Below are positions 38,624 through 47,135 of a stretch of DNA of 64,000 bases, piece after piece. The translations under genes were made by a program, and so were the position numbers. This stretch comes from an uncultured Blastocatellia bacterium (lineage in GTDB: Bacteria > Acidobacteriota > Blastocatellia > Pyrinomonadales > Pyrinomonadaceae): contig CAMLLD010000005.1 in assembly GCA_946480785.1 (NCBI GenBank), forward strand, positions 58,046 through 122,045, written 5' to 3'. Position 1 is the first letter of the stretch. Each line of letters begins with the position of its first letter. The notes under the pieces were generated by a model. The model had not been told where the DNA came from. It saw only the letters and a program-made list of their open reading frames with translations, and ran no database searches.

Positions 38624-41172
38624 GGCAGCGAACTCACTCCCGGTTGATTCAGCAGTTCTTTGACCACACGGCCGGGGAACGGACTGAAGCCTCTTTCCTG
38701 CAACGCCGGAACAGGCTTGTTATCATCGCGTAAATTGCCGGTTAATGCCAACAGCGTCGGCACAAAACTGAGACTGTCGTAAGGCGTCGTGATGTCCAGC
38801 GCGCGCGGAATGTTAGTGTTTTGGCCGCCCGCGATCATGAACGTCGAGTGCGTGGAGATGCGAAAGAACGAGCCGTGATTGCCGCCGGGATTGAAACCGC
38901 GCACGTCGAAGTTCCAATGGTTGTTGGCGACGATCAGCATGTCGGCCTCGACGAGCTGACGCTGGCGCCGCGCCAGATCTCTCATCGAACGTTGCTGTGG
39001 CGTCAGGCTCGGATCGTTTGACGAAAGCTTGTCGTACGGGTGCCGCGCCAGTTCTTCGTGCAGACCGATGAGGCCGTTTGAGTAGTGTGTGCGATGCAGC
39101 GCGTCGAGCCACTCCAGATCTGTGTGCCACTGGCTCAACCACGCGGCGCGATCGTTCGGCGCGATATTGAGATTGGGATCTTCGTAGATACGCAGCGGCA
39201 GATCGTTTTGCCAGGTCGCGCGTTGGAAGTGTAAACGTCCCGCCGCGTCCTGCGTGAGATTGCCGATCGGAAGATAACGAAAGCTCAACTGGCCGTTGGC
39301 GTCGTGACGCGAGAGTATCAATGCTTGATGGGTTGCATCGTTGCTGACCCAGATCACGTCTTCGTTGATGTCTTTGTCGTCAAGCAGCGGCAGCACGAGG
39401 TCGCGAGAGATTCTCGTGGCGATCATATCGATCGGTCGGCTGGCGATGCCGGGCTGCACGTTGTTGCGCACGGAGACGCCGCGTAGCAACGAGAAGTAAT
39501 CGATGCGCACGAAGCTGCGATTCATATCGAGCGTGCCGTCGCTATTGAGCACGAGCCCGTTTGGGCTGATACCGACGACGTAGTTTTGCAGCTCGTAAAT
39601 CGTGTTGCGGTCGCCCATCGACTGCTTCGGGATCACTGACGCGATCTTGATCTGCGTGGGCGTGAACGCTTCGGCGGAGAGCTTCAGGAGGTTTTGTAGT
39701 GTGGCGGCGTAGTCGCTGTATTCCTTCTGCTCTCGTTCCCAGCGATCGAGTTGCACCCAGATGCGCTTCGCAGTGTCGTCGAGACCGGCTTCGGTTTGTT
39801 CTTTCGTGAACTTCTTCGGCTGCGCCTCCCAGAGTTTGCGTTGCTCTTCGATCGACTGGTTGAGGGCGGTCAGCTCAGTATTGAGCTCGTCGAGATCTCG
39901 TTGCCAATCACGGCGGCGACGCTCGATGGTGTTGAAGAACTCATCGGTCGCGGCCTTGCGCAGGTCTTCAGAAATGTCGCGACGTTGCATCTGCTGCAAC
40001 AGGATGTGCAGCAGGTTGAGATCGCTGTCGCGCAGGTGCACGGAGGCGCGCTCGTTACCATCGAAGTCGAGCATCGCGGTCGGATAATCCGTGCTTTGAC
40101 CTTTGAGGTAGTAAGTGTCCTGCGTTGTCGTCGTAATCAACGGCACGAGCGGGTTGACGCCTTTGATCGCGTAATCGAGCAGCAGCCGGCGCTTCGTGAT
40201 CACGTGATGACCGCCGCCCGCGCGGCTGCCGAGCAGTTTCACGAGGTTGTAACCCTGGCTGTAGACTTTCGGGTCGCTGTTGAAGCCGTGATCGGACACG
40301 ATCACGAGGGCTGTATCCGCCGCCAGAGAGCTCTGCTGAATCGCGGTCCAGATCTGGCCGATGATCGAATCCATGTCCTTGAGGACTGCATATTGGGACG
40401 CCGTGTCGTTGTTGTGATGCGCGATGTGATCGTAGTCCATCAGCATCAGGTCGAGATAACGGACCTTCGTATTAGCCAGCTTCCCGATCAACTCGCGCAC
40501 GAGTTCGTCCCGGATCGAGCTGCGCATTTCAAATCCCATCGTCCATTCGTCGAACAGTTCCTTCGCGGACTTGTTGAAACGATTCTGCAGGCTGCCTTGT
40601 AAAGTCGAATAGCGGACGCCGCGCTGATAGAGCGACGTCGTCAGATAGCGCTCTTCGTGTCCGAAAGCATCGGGCAGTATTGGCAGGCCTAACGAATCGA
40701 GCACCTCGACGCCCGGCATGTCGATGCGCGAGCCCGTAATGCCCGCGACGTAAACCGGAAAGAAGTTGAGGTAGTCGTACGAGTGAAGCGTGTAGCGATC
40801 GAACTCGACGTTGCCTTTGATTTGCAGGTGCTGACCGGTTTCGAGCAGCGACCAAGACGGCGCGGACAAACTCATGCCGCGCACGTAAAAACTCGAGAGG
40901 CGCGCGCCGCGTTGATAGAAGATGTAATCGATCCAGGGCAGCGCGCTCTTGCCGGTACTCTTGTCTCGCTGTTGCACGAAACGATCGACAAGATCGTACG
41001 GCAGACCGTCGCACTTGATGATGACGACGCGTTTGGTTTGGCCCGCAGCAGTCGCCGCGAAAAGCAGAACTACGACCAAAGCCATCCACAGATTACGCAG
41101 ACAAAACCGGGCTGGCTCAAAACCACTCTGCGTAATCTGTGGATGGTTTTGGCGGCCGCTACTACAAGACAT
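38620..41172 (-). CDS. Exported alkaline-phosphatase-superfamily (type I phosphodiesterase-like) protein
   Basis: An 850-residue protein. The metal/active-site motifs are IIKCDGLPYD, SAPSWS (likely nucleophile), MDYDHIAHHND and VSDHGFN, matching the phosphodiesterase/nucleotide pyrophosphatase group. A signal-like span (WMALVVVLLFAATAAG) is near the N-terminus. A coiled coil (DWQRDLDELNTELTALNQSI) interrupts the domain, which is unusual. Two starts are possible: the ATG at 41172, 2 bases after the upstream stop (coupled), or the ATG at 41085, which starts just before the hydrophobic core. The extra 29 residues are largely encoded by an inverted repeat. The substrate is unknown. Confidence 0.85.
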   Translation of the reverse strand: MSCSSGRQNHPQITQSGFEPARFCLRNLWMALVVVLLFAATAAGQTKRVVIIKCDGLPYDLVDRFVQQRDKSTGKSALPWIDYIFYQRGARLSSFYVRGMSLSAPSWSLLETGQHLQIKGNVEFDRYTLHSYDYLNFFPVYVAGITGSRIDMPGVEVLDSLGLPILPDAFGHEERYLTTSLYQRGVRYSTLQGSLQNRFNKSAKELFDEWTMGFEMRSSIRDELVRELIGKLANTKVRYLDLMLMDYDHIAHHNNDTASQYAVLKDMDSIIGQIWTAIQQSSLAADTALVIVSDHGFNSDPKVYSQGYNLVKLLGSRAGGGHHVITKRRLLLDYAIKGVNPLVPLITTTTQDTYYLKGQSTDYPTAMLDFDGNERASVHLRDSDLNLLHILLQQMQRRDISEDLRKAATDEFFNTIERRRRDWQRDLDELNTELTALNQSIEEQRKLWEAQPKKFTKEQTEAGLDDTAKRIWVQLDRWEREQKEYSDYAATLQNLLKLSAEAFTPTQIKIASVIPKQSMGDRNTIYELQNYVVGISPNGLVLNSDGTLDMNRSFVRIDYFSLLRGVSVRNNVQPGIASRPIDMIATRISRDLVLPLLDDKDINEDVIWVSNDATHQALILSRHDANGQLSFRYLPIGNLTQDAAGRLHFQRATWQNDLPLRIYEDPNLNIAPNDRAAWLSQWHTDLEWLDALHRTHYSNGLIGLHEELARHPYDKLSSNDPSLTPQQRSMRDLARRQRQLVEADMLIVANNHWNFDVRGFNPGGNHGSFFRISTHSTFMIAGGQNTNIPRALDITTPYDSLSFVPTLLALTGNLRDDNKPVPALQERGFSPFPGRVVKELLNQPGVSSLP
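41082..41146. repeat. Perfect 20-bp inverted repeat over the phosphodiesterase start
   Basis: CCATCCACAGATTACGCAGA at 41082-41101 is the exact reverse complement of 41127-41146, with a 25-base spacer. Such 'CAGATTACGCAGA' elements are dispersed in many bacterial genomes. On the coding strand the repeat forms a strong hairpin. The second possible ATG of the gene (41085) lies in the 3' arm of the stem. Confidence 0.85.
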
Positions 41173-41174
41173 CG

Positions 41175-43208
41175 CTACGGCTGGCCTACCTTGAGTGGTG
41201 AACCGTTGACTGTGACGGCGATTGGTTGCACGCGAGGCGTGTTGCCGCGCAGGTAATCGGCGGCGATGTCGCGCAACGATTGATCAATCGCGGGATTCTG
41301 CGAGATGCGCAGCAGTTCGTCCTTCGCCTTCGGATTGTTGATGCGCGAGAGGCTGTCGAGACACGCGCGACGCGTTTCCTCGTCTTTGGTGCGAGCGAAG
41401 ATCTTGGCAGTCGCCTTCGCCGCGGTCTCACCGGCTTCGTCACCGTGCTCGGCGATGAAACGTAGCGACCTCAACACCTCATTGACGTTCGCAGTGATCT
41501 CGATCTCCGCCGTCGACTTCGCGATCTGCTGCAGGAAGTTGGTGTGATACTGCAAGCGCCGCGCGATGTCGAGGCGTTGTTCCATGTCTTCGGTGCGCTC
41601 TTCGCGATGCACGTACTTGCCGAACGTCACAACATTCAACGCCGTGAGGGCGATGCGCGCGTTGCGGCCGTGTTCCAACGGCATCATTTCGGCGCGTCGA
41701 TCATTTTCGATCTTCGCCGCCAAACCCTTCGGATCTTTCGCAAACGCTTCGAGCGCCTGGTACTGCTCGATCGCCACATTTGCTTCTGATTCGAGATCGT
41801 TCTCAAACGGGTTCAGCGAGATCTTCTCCGCGCGCCCGCCAATCTCCTCGCGCAACTCGGGGTCGAGCGAATTGTTCAGCGCCAGCAAAAGCTTCAGTTG
41901 CGAATAGGTCGCGAGGCGCGAAGGCTGATTGATATCGATGCCGCGCCGGCCCGTAACGAAATCGAAAACGGTACGACCGAGGAAGAACGGCAGGTTGCCG
42001 AACTTCGAAATCGAAAGCACGTTTCGCGAGATGTCGCTCAACACACGCCGCGACATCTCGCGCGTTTTAGGATTGTAGCTGTCGCGAAAATCGACCAGCA
42101 GCATCGGGATCTTCGGATTGTCGAGACCGTAAAGACCGAGCGGAATCATCTCCACAGCTTCAGCGCCCGGCGTGTCGCTGCTCACCGTCTGGTTCTCAGC
42201 GTCGAAGTAACGCGTCTCAACGTAGCCGTGCCAGTTGAGTAGTCGCTTGTCGTTCCACGGATTCGCGATGTTCAGGAAGCGTCCGTTGTAACGCGCGCCC
42301 TGATTCTTGAGCAGATCGCGTTTGGAGACCCACAACAAAGCGTGCGTCGCACTGCCGTCGGGCATTAACAACGGTTCGAAATAGAGCGACTCGGCTTCGG
42401 CGCGCTGGCGCAGCAGTTCCCAGTTGTGTGCGCGCTCGTCGCGCACCTGCGTTGTTTTCTTCGCGTAGTAGCCGCGCAGGTTTGCGTCGTCAACGAGTCC
42501 GCCGAAGGTCTTGTCAGTCAGTAACAGTCGCGCCTGAATCGTCGCCATTTCCGAATCGCTCAATGGCTTGTCGCCTTCGACGGCTTCGTAAAGCGAGAGC
42601 ACCGCGAGCGCGCGAATGATGTGCGACTTGCGATAGTCGCTCGTGTTGCGACGATAAGAACTGGTCGACGCTTTGATCGGCGTGCCGTAAGGATCGAGCA
42701 GGATGTTCTGCAACGCAGCCCAGAGCACTTTGTTCCAAACGTCGCTTTCGGGCGCGGCGAGATCGAGCGCGGGCGGCGGCGTTTTAGAAGAACCGTCTTT
42801 GTTGCCGACGCGCGTGTAGAAAAAGGGAATTGCCGCGGCGAGCTTTTGCTTCGTTGTCGGCCGGGTGTACGTCAACGGCCAAACATAACGCAGACGATCG
42901 TTCTCGGGATTCTGATCGCCGAGAGTGTCGCGAAGAATAGACACCAGCGGGATCCATCTGTCGTTTTTATCGGATTCGAGATTCGAAAGTTTGGCCTCGA
43001 CCGTGATCAATTCCGCCCCACCGGGCACATCGATCTTCTCGAGACGCAGGATCTGCGAGAGCGGCGTAGTCGGGTCATTGTCCGCAGCCGTGGGCGGATT
43101 GGGACCCTGGGCCCTGACGGTGTTGAGTTGAAGTAGCGGCGCAACAACGAGCAGAAATGCAAATAAGCTCGCCTTCAGATGCCAGTGCCTACGGGTTTGC
43201 AGCTTCAT
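41175..43208 (-). CDS. Exported protein of unknown function with HEAT-like C-terminus
   Basis: A 677-residue protein. A signal peptide (LKASLFAFLLVVAPLLQLNT) precedes a beta-rich domain (VPGGAELITVEAKLSNLESD). A large helical part follows, and the last 120 residues look like HEAT/armadillo repeats (ANVNEVLRSLRFIAEHGDEA; RRACLDSLSRINNPKAKDEL). No enzyme motif is seen. The ATG at 43208 is chosen because the signal peptide begins there; an upstream in-frame start at 43271 is possible. It is the first gene of the operon with the phosphodiesterase and the flippase-permease fusion, and its product may assist their shared envelope task. Confidence 0.75.
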   Translation of the reverse strand: MKLQTRRHWHLKASLFAFLLVVAPLLQLNTVRAQGPNPPTAADNDPTTPLSQILRLEKIDVPGGAELITVEAKLSNLESDKNDRWIPLVSILRDTLGDQNPENDRLRYVWPLTYTRPTTKQKLAAAIPFFYTRVGNKDGSSKTPPPALDLAAPESDVWNKVLWAALQNILLDPYGTPIKASTSSYRRNTSDYRKSHIIRALAVLSLYEAVEGDKPLSDSEMATIQARLLLTDKTFGGLVDDANLRGYYAKKTTQVRDERAHNWELLRQRAEAESLYFEPLLMPDGSATHALLWVSKRDLLKNQGARYNGRFLNIANPWNDKRLLNWHGYVETRYFDAENQTVSSDTPGAEAVEMIPLGLYGLDNPKIPMLLVDFRDSYNPKTREMSRRVLSDISRNVLSISKFGNLPFFLGRTVFDFVTGRRGIDINQPSRLATYSQLKLLLALNNSLDPELREEIGGRAEKISLNPFENDLESEANVAIEQYQALEAFAKDPKGLAAKIENDRRAEMMPLEHGRNARIALTALNVVTFGKYVHREERTEDMEQRLDIARRLQYHTNFLQQIAKSTAEIEITANVNEVLRSLRFIAEHGDEAGETAAKATAKIFARTKDEETRRACLDSLSRINNPKAKDELLRISQNPAIDQSLRDIAADYLRGNTPRVQPIAVTVNGSPLKVGQP

Positions 43209-43521
43209 CCTTAATTGTGTTTTCAGACTTCTCTTAATCTGGCAGTTGGCGATTCCGTGCTGCATTCCCAAGTACGGCAGGACTAACAGACACTCAAATA
43301 ACTCGCCCTCACGATTTCAAACTGCAATAGTCATGCCCGTTGAGGGCGTTAACTAAATATACATCAGTCTATCGGGTCGTGGACCGATTTTGTGTCTTGA
43401 CTGTGACAGGCATTGCATTGCAACAGTCCGAGATCAGATGCCCACGCAGTCAAGCTACGTTGCCGTTAGTTAGAGACGATTAAGTTCATGGATTTGTTAA
43501 CCTGCGAGGGTTGGTTGTTGG
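43209..43521. other. 313-base gap between two leftward genes, no gene seen
   Basis: The stretch is AT-richer than its surroundings (for example TTAACTAAATATACATCAGT) and should hold the promoter of the leftward HEAT-like protein operon. I see no convincing reading frame, and no clear promoter or terminator. Confidence 0.5.
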
Positions 43522-45141
43522 TTATTCAGGCGCGCCGGACTGCGGTGTGTAGCTCGAAGGTTGACCGGCAGTTTCGAGATCTTTGCCTTCCTTCGGCGGC
43601 GCTTTCCAGCCGGTGCGTTCGAGTAGGGCGACGGCGAAGCGACTCGGGACTGCAAAATTGGAGGCCTGGTTTTCAGTGAAGACGGCGAAGTTGACGCCGA
43701 TGACGCGGCCGGATGGTCCAAACAACGGCGCACCCGAACCACCTTCTGCCGTGCGTGCGTCGTAAACGATGCGCCGCACATCGAGATCCGTAATGCTGCC
43801 TTGCGTGGTCAAAGGTTGAATGCGTTTCGTTTCCGCGAGATAGCCCAACTGGGCCATCGGCGTGCCGTAGCGTTGTTGAATGCCGCGCGACTCTGCGTCG
43901 TCGAGCAGCGCGAGCAGGCGATCCGGACCGGAAGGATAACCCATCATCACTACTGAATTGCCGACCGCGACCGCGTCAGGATCGGTTTCGAGCGGCAGGA
44001 TCGGCAGCGTGTCGGGAACTTCGGGAATGTCGAGCTCGCACACGGCGAGATCGTCGCGTTGCGCCGCGGCTTTGAACTTCAGCGGAATCGCCTGGGTGAA
44101 GTCGGGAAAGTAAGCGATCAGTTTTTTGAGTCGCGGTTGCGCGTTGAGTCCGCCGCTGATGCTTTGCGCGCGATCGTCGGCGATCCACGGCTGCGCGATG
44201 TGACGGTTCGTCATCACAAAGCCCTGGCCTACATAAAAACCGCTGCCGACAAACTCATACTCCGCCACTGCTGCGTTGCCTTCCGGCGTCAACGTTTCAG
44301 GAGCACCGCCGTTCTGTACCGCACTGCCATTGTCATTAAGTTGCGCCTCAGCCCAACGAAGCGGACGCCCGGTACTAGTCTCGACGAAGTAGAACGAGCC
44401 GGCGATCAGGCAAACGCCGCGGCCGTACTCACTGCGCAACTTCACTGCGAGCGAAAGACTGTCCTGAAGTTCCTTGGTCGAACGACCGAGATCGCCGAGC
44501 TGCGTATTCGTCTTGGCCACCTGCTCGCGCATCTGGCCGAGCTGCGCGCGCTGGTCGTCGATGAGACGGCGGCTGCGCTGGAGTTCCTTGTACATCGCGA
44601 AGCCGAGATAGAGAATGCCGCCGACGAGCGCGACTGCGATCGCGAGCGTGACGAGTTTTGTGCTCGGATTGATCTCGCGCACCAGCTCGCGGGTGAACTC
44701 GCGCAGGAAAACTTTCGCGTCGTCGCGTCGCGCAGTAGCCGCAGACTCGATCGCCGCCGCTTCGATAAACGGCGCGACGTGCGTTTCGCGAGCGGCTGGT
44801 GGAACGACGGCCGGCAAATCGCGCACGGGAAAGAAGTGCAGCAACAGGTCGGAGCCCTCGATACGCATCTCGTCGCCGTCGCGTATTTCCGTTCCCGGTT
44901 CGAGCGGCTCGTTGTTCAGGACGAGCGGCAGCGTTTGATCGAAGTCGACGATGCGGTAGGCATGCCCATTTGACCGCGCCAGCTCGAGCAGCAAGCCGTT
45001 CGCGGCGCCCTTCGGCACACTCGACGAGCGCAGCCGCAGGTCACAGCTTTCGTTAGTACCGATGCGAAGGTTGTCGTCGGTGAGGATTTCGGTGTGCCGG
45101 TCTTCGCCCGAGGAGATATGAATAACGAGGCCAGTTGCCAT
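43522..45141 (-). CDS. FHA domain - transmembrane - trypsin-like serine protease
   Basis: A 539-residue protein. An N-terminal FHA-like domain (DNLRIGTNESCDLRLRSSSV; VLNNEPLEPGTEIRDGDEM) would bind phosphothreonine in the cytoplasm. One span (LVTLAIAVALVGGILYLGFA) and a coiled coil (LQRSRRLIDDQRAQLGQMRE) lead to an extracytoplasmic trypsin-like domain with triad H314 (TNRHIAQ), D364 or D363 (QRDDLAVCE) and S469 (GGSGAPLFG). This links a phospho-signal to a periplasmic protease. The Ser/Thr kinase at 2.8 kb is a possible upstream partner, but that is speculation. It is divergent from the ferredoxin gene. Confidence 0.88.
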   Translation of the reverse strand: MATGLVIHISSGEDRHTEILTDDNLRIGTNESCDLRLRSSSVPKGAANGLLLELARSNGHAYRIVDFDQTLPLVLNNEPLEPGTEIRDGDEMRIEGSDLLLHFFPVRDLPAVVPPAARETHVAPFIEAAAIESAATARRDDAKVFLREFTRELVREINPSTKLVTLAIAVALVGGILYLGFAMYKELQRSRRLIDDQRAQLGQMREQVAKTNTQLGDLGRSTKELQDSLSLAVKLRSEYGRGVCLIAGSFYFVETSTGRPLRWAEAQLNDNGSAVQNGGAPETLTPEGNAAVAEYEFVGSGFYVGQGFVMTNRHIAQPWIADDRAQSISGGLNAQPRLKKLIAYFPDFTQAIPLKFKAAAQRDDLAVCELDIPEVPDTLPILPLETDPDAVAVGNSVVMMGYPSGPDRLLALLDDAESRGIQQRYGTPMAQLGYLAETKRIQPLTTQGSITDLDVRRIVYDARTAEGGSGAPLFGPSGRVIGVNFAVFTENQASNFAVPSRFAVALLERTGWKAPPKEGKDLETAGQPSSYTPQSGAPE

Positions 45142-45213
45142 AAATTGCTAAAGCGAGAACCTCTCGACGCGTCATTCTACAATGAGTTAGCATGAAATCG
45201 AAACGAGGTTTGT

Positions 45214-45612
45214 GTGGCGGAAGCAGAGTTTATTGAAGATTGCGAGCGGCTGATGCAGTTGGCGCCGATTGCCTCGGCGCGGATTCAGCGGCATGTGTTT
45301 GTGTGCACAGGCAAGTCGTGTTCGGCGAATGACAGCGCGGCGGTGAAGGACGCGTTCGAACACGAGCTGAAATCACGCGGGCTGCAATACGGGAAAGTGT
45401 CGAAGGGCTGCAGTCCCGAAGGCACGGTCGTGCTGACGGAGTGTGGCTCGGTTGGGTTTTGTGCGATCGGCGCGGCGGTGATGGTTTATCCGGACGGTGT
45501 TTGGTACGCGCAGGTGCGGGCCAAAGACGTGCCGGAGATCGTCGAGGAGCACCTCATCAACGGCCGCGTCGTCGAGCGGCTCGCGTTGTTGCGAATACCG
45601 GCTGCGGATTAA
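45214..45612 (+). CDS. Thioredoxin-like [2Fe-2S] ferredoxin
   Basis: A 132-residue cytoplasmic protein with the thioredoxin-like ferredoxin pattern: CTGKSC near residue 31, then KGCSPEG, TECGSVGFCAIG and VMVYPDGVWYAQV. The cluster cysteines are C31 and C36 plus the two in ECGSVGFC. It carries electrons for unknown partners. The start is GTG at 45214, with GAGG 7-10 bases upstream. Its last 4 bases overlap the 3' end of the convergent gcvPB gene. Confidence 0.85.
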   Translation: MAEAEFIEDCERLMQLAPIASARIQRHVFVCTGKSCSANDSAAVKDAFEHELKSRGLQYGKVSKGCSPEGTVVLTECGSVGFCAIGAAVMVYPDGVWYAQVRAKDVPEIVEEHLINGRVVERLALLRIPAAD

Positions 45613-47135
45613 CTCGCGGCTGCGGTTTCTGTCTGCGGTCTCCAACGAAGAACAGGTTTGCGCGCTGCGCCGGCTTCATCGAGACGGCCAATACGCGTGT
45701 CGTGCGGCGCATTCAAAACCAGATCGGGGTTCTCCACTGCCTCACGCGCGATCGATCTCATCGCCGCGATAAATTGATCCAGTTCCTGCCGGCCGACTGA
45801 TTCCGTCGGCTCGATCAGCATCGCTCCCTGCACGATCAGCGGAAAATAGATCGTCATCGGATGAAAGCCGTAGTCGATCAAACGTTTCGCGATGTCGAGT
45901 GTGTGCACGCCTTTGCGCGTCTGCCGCTTGTCAGTGAAAACGACTTCGTGCATCGGCGGACTGTCGAACGGTTTGTCGTAATCACTAGTCAGCCCGTTTG
46001 CGATGTAGCGCGCGTTGAGCACCGCGGCTTCCGTCGCTTCGCGCAGGCCATCGTTGCCGTGCGTGAGCGTGTAAGCGAGCGCGCGCAGCATCATGCCGTA
46101 GTTGCCGAAGAACGCTTTCACGCGGCCGATCGATTTCGGTTGGTTGTGATCGAGACGAAAGCCACCGTCGTCTTTCACGACGCGCGGCACCGGCAGAAAC
46201 GGTTCCAACTCTTTCGTGCAGCAACACGGCCCGGAACCTGGTCCACCGCCACCGTGCGGCGTCGAAAATGTTTTGTGCAGGTTGAGATGGATTACGTCGA
46301 CGCCCATGTCGCCGGGACGCGCGACGCCGACGAGCGCGTTCATGTTCGCGCCGTCCATGTAAACGAGGCCGCCCGCCTGGTGAACGATGTCGCAGATCTC
46401 CTTGATGTTGCGTTCGAAGAGACCGAGCGTGTTGGGATTAGTCAACATCAAGCCGGCGACGTCGCCGTGGCCGCACAGTTCGCGCAGATGGTCCAGGTCG
46501 GTGAGTCCTTCCGCGGTCGATCTGATCGTCTTCACTGAGAAACCCGACAAATGCGCGGAGGCGGGATTGGTGCCGTGCGCGGAATCGGGAATCAGCATCG
46601 TGCGGCGGCCCGAACCGGCGGCGCCGTCACGCGCGTCGAGAAACGCGCGAATCATCATGATGCCCGTCATCTCGCCGTGTGCGCCCGCCGCGGGTTGCAA
46701 CGAGACGCCAGGAAGACCGGTGATCTCGGCGAGACATTCCTGCAGTTCGTAAATCACCTGCAACGCGCCCTGAATGTCTGCTTCATCCGCGAGCGGATGA
46801 AGGTTCGCGAAGCCCGCGATGCGCGCGACGCGCTCGTTGAGACGCGAGTTGTACTTCATCGTGCACGAGCCGAGCGGATACATGCCGATGTCGATCGAGT
46901 AGTTCCACGTCGACATGCGAATGAAATGACGCACGACGTCGACTTCGCTGACTTCGGGCATGCCTTCGAGATCGTCGTCGCGTTGAAACTCTTTCGGAAT
47001 CAGCGTGTCGACGGGCGATTCTTCCACGTCGAGCGCGGGCAGGCGGTAGCCGATGCGCCCGTGCTGCGAACGCTCGAAGATGAGCTGTTCGTTAGGGCTG
47101 ATGTGGCTGGTAACTTTAGTGATGCCGTCCGTCAT
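45609..47135 (-). CDS. gcvPB: Glycine dehydrogenase (decarboxylating) subunit 2
   Basis: A 508-residue subunit of the two-part P-protein. It decarboxylates glycine with PLP and transfers aminomethyl to lipoyl-GcvH. The PLP lysine lies in LNLHKTFSTPHGGGGPGSGP, with the glycine-rich loop after it; DGANMNALVGVARPGDMGVD and SAHGTNPASAHLSGF are family motifs. Its ATG overlaps the gcvPA stop by 4 bases. It is the last gene of the gcvT-H-PA-PB operon. gcvL is not in the window. Confidence 0.97.
   Translation of the reverse strand: MTDGITKVTSHISPNEQLIFERSQHGRIGYRLPALDVEESPVDTLIPKEFQRDDDLEGMPEVSEVDVVRHFIRMSTWNYSIDIGMYPLGSCTMKYNSRLNERVARIAGFANLHPLADEADIQGALQVIYELQECLAEITGLPGVSLQPAAGAHGEMTGIMMIRAFLDARDGAAGSGRRTMLIPDSAHGTNPASAHLSGFSVKTIRSTAEGLTDLDHLRELCGHGDVAGLMLTNPNTLGLFERNIKEICDIVHQAGGLVYMDGANMNALVGVARPGDMGVDVIHLNLHKTFSTPHGGGGPGSGPCCCTKELEPFLPVPRVVKDDGGFRLDHNQPKSIGRVKAFFGNYGMMLRALAYTLTHGNDGLREATEAAVLNARYIANGLTSDYDKPFDSPPMHEVVFTDKRQTRKGVHTLDIAKRLIDYGFHPMTIYFPLIVQGAMLIEPTESVGRQELDQFIAAMRSIAREAVENPDLVLNAPHDTRIGRLDEAGAARKPVLRWRPQTETAAAS

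Noticed and set aside
39751..40602. 283-codon plus-strand frame opposite the phosphodiesterase gene
   Set aside because: Antisense shadow of a gene with clear active-site motifs; no motif or ribosome-binding site of its own.
43488..43679. Small plus-strand ORF of 63 codons
   Set aside because: It overlaps the 3' end of the FHA-protease gene antisense and lacks a ribosome-binding site.
44059..44973. 304-codon plus-strand frame opposite the FHA-protease gene
   Set aside because: Antisense to conserved protease and FHA sequence; composition typical of a shadow frame.
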